The notes below the pieces were generated by a model. The model saw nothing but the letters and a program-made list of their open reading frames with translations. It had not been told where the DNA came from and made no database searches. Below are positions 4,283 to 6,459 of a stretch of DNA of 6,459 nt, in pieces. How positions within the stretch are numbered: position 1 is the first letter of the stretch; each line of letters starts with the position of its first letter. The stretch spans positions 1 to 6,459 of the forward strand of contig PWNW01000046.1 in assembly GCA_003557605.1 (NCBI GenBank), read 5' to 3'. Position numbers and translations under genes: made by a program. This DNA comes from Spirochaetaceae bacterium. Lineage in GTDB: Bacteria; Spirochaetota; Spirochaetia; PWKH01.

Positions 4283-6459
4283 ATGAACAGGTATACAAGA
4301 CAGTTACAGGAAATTTCAAAAGAGGATCTTGCTATCGCAGGAGGCAAGGGAGCAAATCTGGGAGAGATGATCAAGGCAGGTCTGCCGGTTCCCGGCGGAT
4401 TTGTTCTGCTCACCTCCGCATACCGGAGATTCACTGAAGCAGACAAGCTGAAGGAAACGATTGAAACTCTGGTTTCATCCCTGACTGACTATGAAGATAT
4501 GAACATGCTTGAAAAGGTGTCCAAGGAAATCAGGGAGAAAATCATGGAAGCTCCCCTCCCCGATGACATCAGAAAAGAGATTGTCAAGGCGTATCAGGAG
4601 ATCGGCAGCGGGAGGACCGCAGTACGTTCCTCCGCCACCGCAGAGGACCTTCCAGGTACATCCTTTGCCGGCCAGTATGATACGTACCTCCATATCTCAG
4701 GAGTTGAGAGCCTGGTGCTTCATATAAGAAAATGCTGGGCATCCTTGTGGAATGCCAGGGCCTTGGCGTATCGGCTGAAGCATCGAATTGACGCAGATCT
4801 TGCCCACGGTGTGGTGGTGCAGAAGCTGGTTTCTTCTGAGAAATCCGGCATCCTGTTTACCGCTGATCCGATCACAGGAAGACGGGACCGAATGCTCCTC
4901 AATGCATCCTGGGGTCTTGGTGAAGCCGTTGTATCTGGAGAAGTATCTCCTGACCAGTGGCTTATGGACAGAAAAAGCTCAAAGATTGTCCAGCATACCA
5001 CATCAAAGAAAACCGTCATGACCGTCCAGGCAGAACAGGGAATTACCCTCACTGAGGTACCCGAAGAGATGCAGCAGAAAAAAACCCTATCGGATGCAGA
5101 AGTTCTTAACCTGCTGAGCCTTGGAGAACTGGTAGAACGCCATTTCCGTTCACCCCAGGATATCGAATGGGCATGGGAAGCAGGCAGCTTCTATCTGGTG
5201 CAGACAAGACCGATCACCTCCCTTTACCCGATGCCGAAACCGGTTGACGGTCGTGACGGACTTCGGGTCCATATTAACTTTTCTGTCATATCCCAGGGAA
5301 TGTACGATCCCCTAACTCCCATGGGAGAATCAATATTCCTTCAGTCGATGCTGGTGCCGGCACGAAAGTTTGATCCTTCGGTGAAGGATGAACGTGATAT
5401 ATGGTGGTACAAAAGCATCGGAGGAAGGATGTTCATTGACTACACCGAACTGGTGAGAACGAAGAAGCGGTGGAAATCCATGGTGTATAATGATCTTTTT
5501 TCAGATCAGGACCCCCTGGCCGCCGATGCACTGATGCAGGTCCTTGAGCGAAATGAAGAAGAAATCACTGCAAAAAAGAATATCTTCACCCACTTCATGA
5601 TCAAAAAAACCCCGAAGGTGCTGTCCCTTGCATGGCCTATGATAAAAAACACCATCTACGGAAGCATTTCTCCTGCAAAGGCAAAAATCCGGGCAATGGA
5701 GCAATGGGACCGCATTGCTGAAAATGCCCAACGGGAACGGCTGATGCTGCACACACTTGAGGAAAAACTGCAGTGGATTGAACACCAGGTCTCCTCCTAC
5801 ATGATATCAGGCTTTGAAGTGCTCTGCCTGATAGCCCCGTCATTCAAGAACCTTGACCGGGTAAAAAAGATCATTGCCCCCTATGTGAAGGACCTGTCGA
5901 TACTCAGCAAGGTGGAAAAATCACTTCCCGGTAATTCCACCACGGAGATGGGGATTGCACTGATGGAAATTGCCAGGAAGCTTGACCGGGAGGGAAAAAC
6001 TCCCTCAAAGGATATGAAGGAAATCAAGGAGTTTCTTTCTCTCTACGGCCACAGGTCAACTGTAGAGATGGACATCGGCATCCCCAGATGGTGTGACGAC
6101 CCCCAGTACATCGTGGACCTGATCCAGTCCCATATTGATGCAAAGACCTATCAGCAGGGACTGGAAACCTTTAACCGGGGAATTCGGGAGGCCGAAGAGA
6201 CCATTGAGCTGATCACCGCTGAACTTAAGAAGGCAGGAGCCCGCAGAAAAGCCAGGAAAGTCAGAACACTGCTTACGGACTTTCGCAGAGTATTCGGTCT
6301 CAGGGAGCATTCCAAGTTCGCCCTGCTCCAGGTATACCAGGAGGTGCGTGAGCTGCTGAAAGACATCGGAAGGCAGCTTGCTGAAGAAGGAAGAATTGAT
6401 GCTCCCATGGACGTCTTTTTTCTGAGGGCCCATGAACTGAAGCAGCAGGGGCCCCTGCA
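4283..6459 (+). CDS. PEP-synthase/rifampicin-phosphotransferase-like ATP-grasp enzyme (3' truncated by window)
   Basis: The frame is open from an ATG at 4283 (AAGGAG six bases upstream) to the window edge, giving 725 residues plus a partial codon. The N-terminal ATP-grasp (PPDK_N) domain spans about 1-315: GGKGANLGEM at 20-29 with Lys22, AGLPVPGGFVL at 32-42, RSSATAEDLPGTSFAGQY at 115-132 with Arg115, GILFTADPITG at 189-199, the WGLGEAVVSG loop at 210-219, DIEWA at 293-297 with Glu295, and LVQTRPIT at 305-312 with Gln307 and Arg309. Residues about 325-725 form a large helical region, with INFSVISQGMYDPLTPMGES at 331-350 and YGHRSTVEMDIGIPRW at 588-603. No TxxGGxxSHxA His motif occurs in the visible part. 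In true PpsA that motif follows the ATP-grasp domain closely, so the order here fits rifampicin phosphotransferase (ATP to phospho-His to drug, yielding AMP and phosphate), where the His domain is C-terminal. The substrate is unproven. The gene is under predicted TetR control. Confidence 0.9.
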   Translation, partial: MNRYTRQLQEISKEDLAIAGGKGANLGEMIKAGLPVPGGFVLLTSAYRRFTEADKLKETIETLVSSLTDYEDMNMLEKVSKEIREKIMEAPLPDDIRKEIVKAYQEIGSGRTAVRSSATAEDLPGTSFAGQYDTYLHISGVESLVLHIRKCWASLWNARALAYRLKHRIDADLAHGVVVQKLVSSEKSGILFTADPITGRRDRMLLNASWGLGEAVVSGEVSPDQWLMDRKSSKIVQHTTSKKTVMTVQAEQGITLTEVPEEMQQKKTLSDAEVLNLLSLGELVERHFRSPQDIEWAWEAGSFYLVQTRPITSLYPMPKPVDGRDGLRVHINFSVISQGMYDPLTPMGESIFLQSMLVPARKFDPSVKDERDIWWYKSIGGRMFIDYTELVRTKKRWKSMVYNDLFSDQDPLAADALMQVLERNEEEITAKKNIFTHFMIKKTPKVLSLAWPMIKNTIYGSISPAKAKIRAMEQWDRIAENAQRERLMLHTLEEKLQWIEHQVSSYMISGFEVLCLIAPSFKNLDRVKKIIAPYVKDLSILSKVEKSLPGNSTTEMGIALMEIARKLDREGKTPSKDMKEIKEFLSLYGHRSTVEMDIGIPRWCDDPQYIVDLIQSHIDAKTYQQGLETFNRGIREAEETIELITAELKKAGARRKARKVRTLLTDFRRVFGLREHSKFALLQVYQEVRELLKDIGRQLAEEGRIDAPMDVFFLRAHELKQQGPL

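Noticed and set aside
5501..5843. Minus-strand reading frames within the PEP-synthase-like gene
   Set aside because: They are Cys/Phe/Leu-rich antisense shadows of a well-conserved coding frame and have no ribosome binding sites or recognisable motifs.

Overview
The window looks like a piece of bacterial chromosome with intermediate base composition (roughly mid-40s % GC by eye), strong AAGGAG/GGAGG-type ribosome binding sites and clear sigma-70-like promoters. No gene pins down the organism. The style and protein types would fit a spirochaete of the Sphaerochaeta/Treponema kind or a clostridial Firmicute; this is a weak inference. No tRNA, rRNA, CRISPR array, transposase or complete integrase was seen.

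Layout: (1) Bases 1-456 (+) are the C-terminal end of a glycerophosphodiester phosphodiesterase whose start lies before the window. (2) Bases 655-1572 (-) encode a SorC-family sugar-responsive regulator with its own promoter at about 1595-1623. (3) Bases 1749-2195 (+) encode a 148-residue protein resembling the DNA-binding 'core-binding' half of a tyrosine recombinase, without the catalytic half. It is divergent from the SorC gene. (4) Bases 2192-2461 (-) encode a small HigA/VapI-type antitoxin-like HTH protein with no HigB toxin beside it; its stop codon overlaps that of the preceding gene tail to tail. (5) Bases 2592-3344 (-) encode a class I SAM-dependent methyltransferase with an extended -10 promoter. 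(6) Bases 3543-4217 (+) encode a TetR/AcrR-family regulator. (7) From 4283 (+) to the right edge runs a large PEP-synthase-like protein, cut by the window at about residue 725.

The clearest functional unit is the last pair. Two nearly identical 19-bp palindromes (16 of 19 bases the same) lie immediately downstream of the -10 boxes of tetR (3509-3527) and of the PEP-synthase-like gene (4247-4265). This predicts that the TetR protein represses both itself and the large enzyme, and that an unknown ligand releases it. The enzyme has an N-terminal ATP-grasp domain with the key residues present, followed by about 400 residues with no swivelling His domain. That order (ATP-grasp, large middle domain, presumably C-terminal His domain) matches rifampicin phosphotransferases rather than true PEP synthase (PpsA). 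It is therefore best read as an inducible small-molecule phosphotransferase of unknown substrate. The other genes appear to be unrelated single-gene units.
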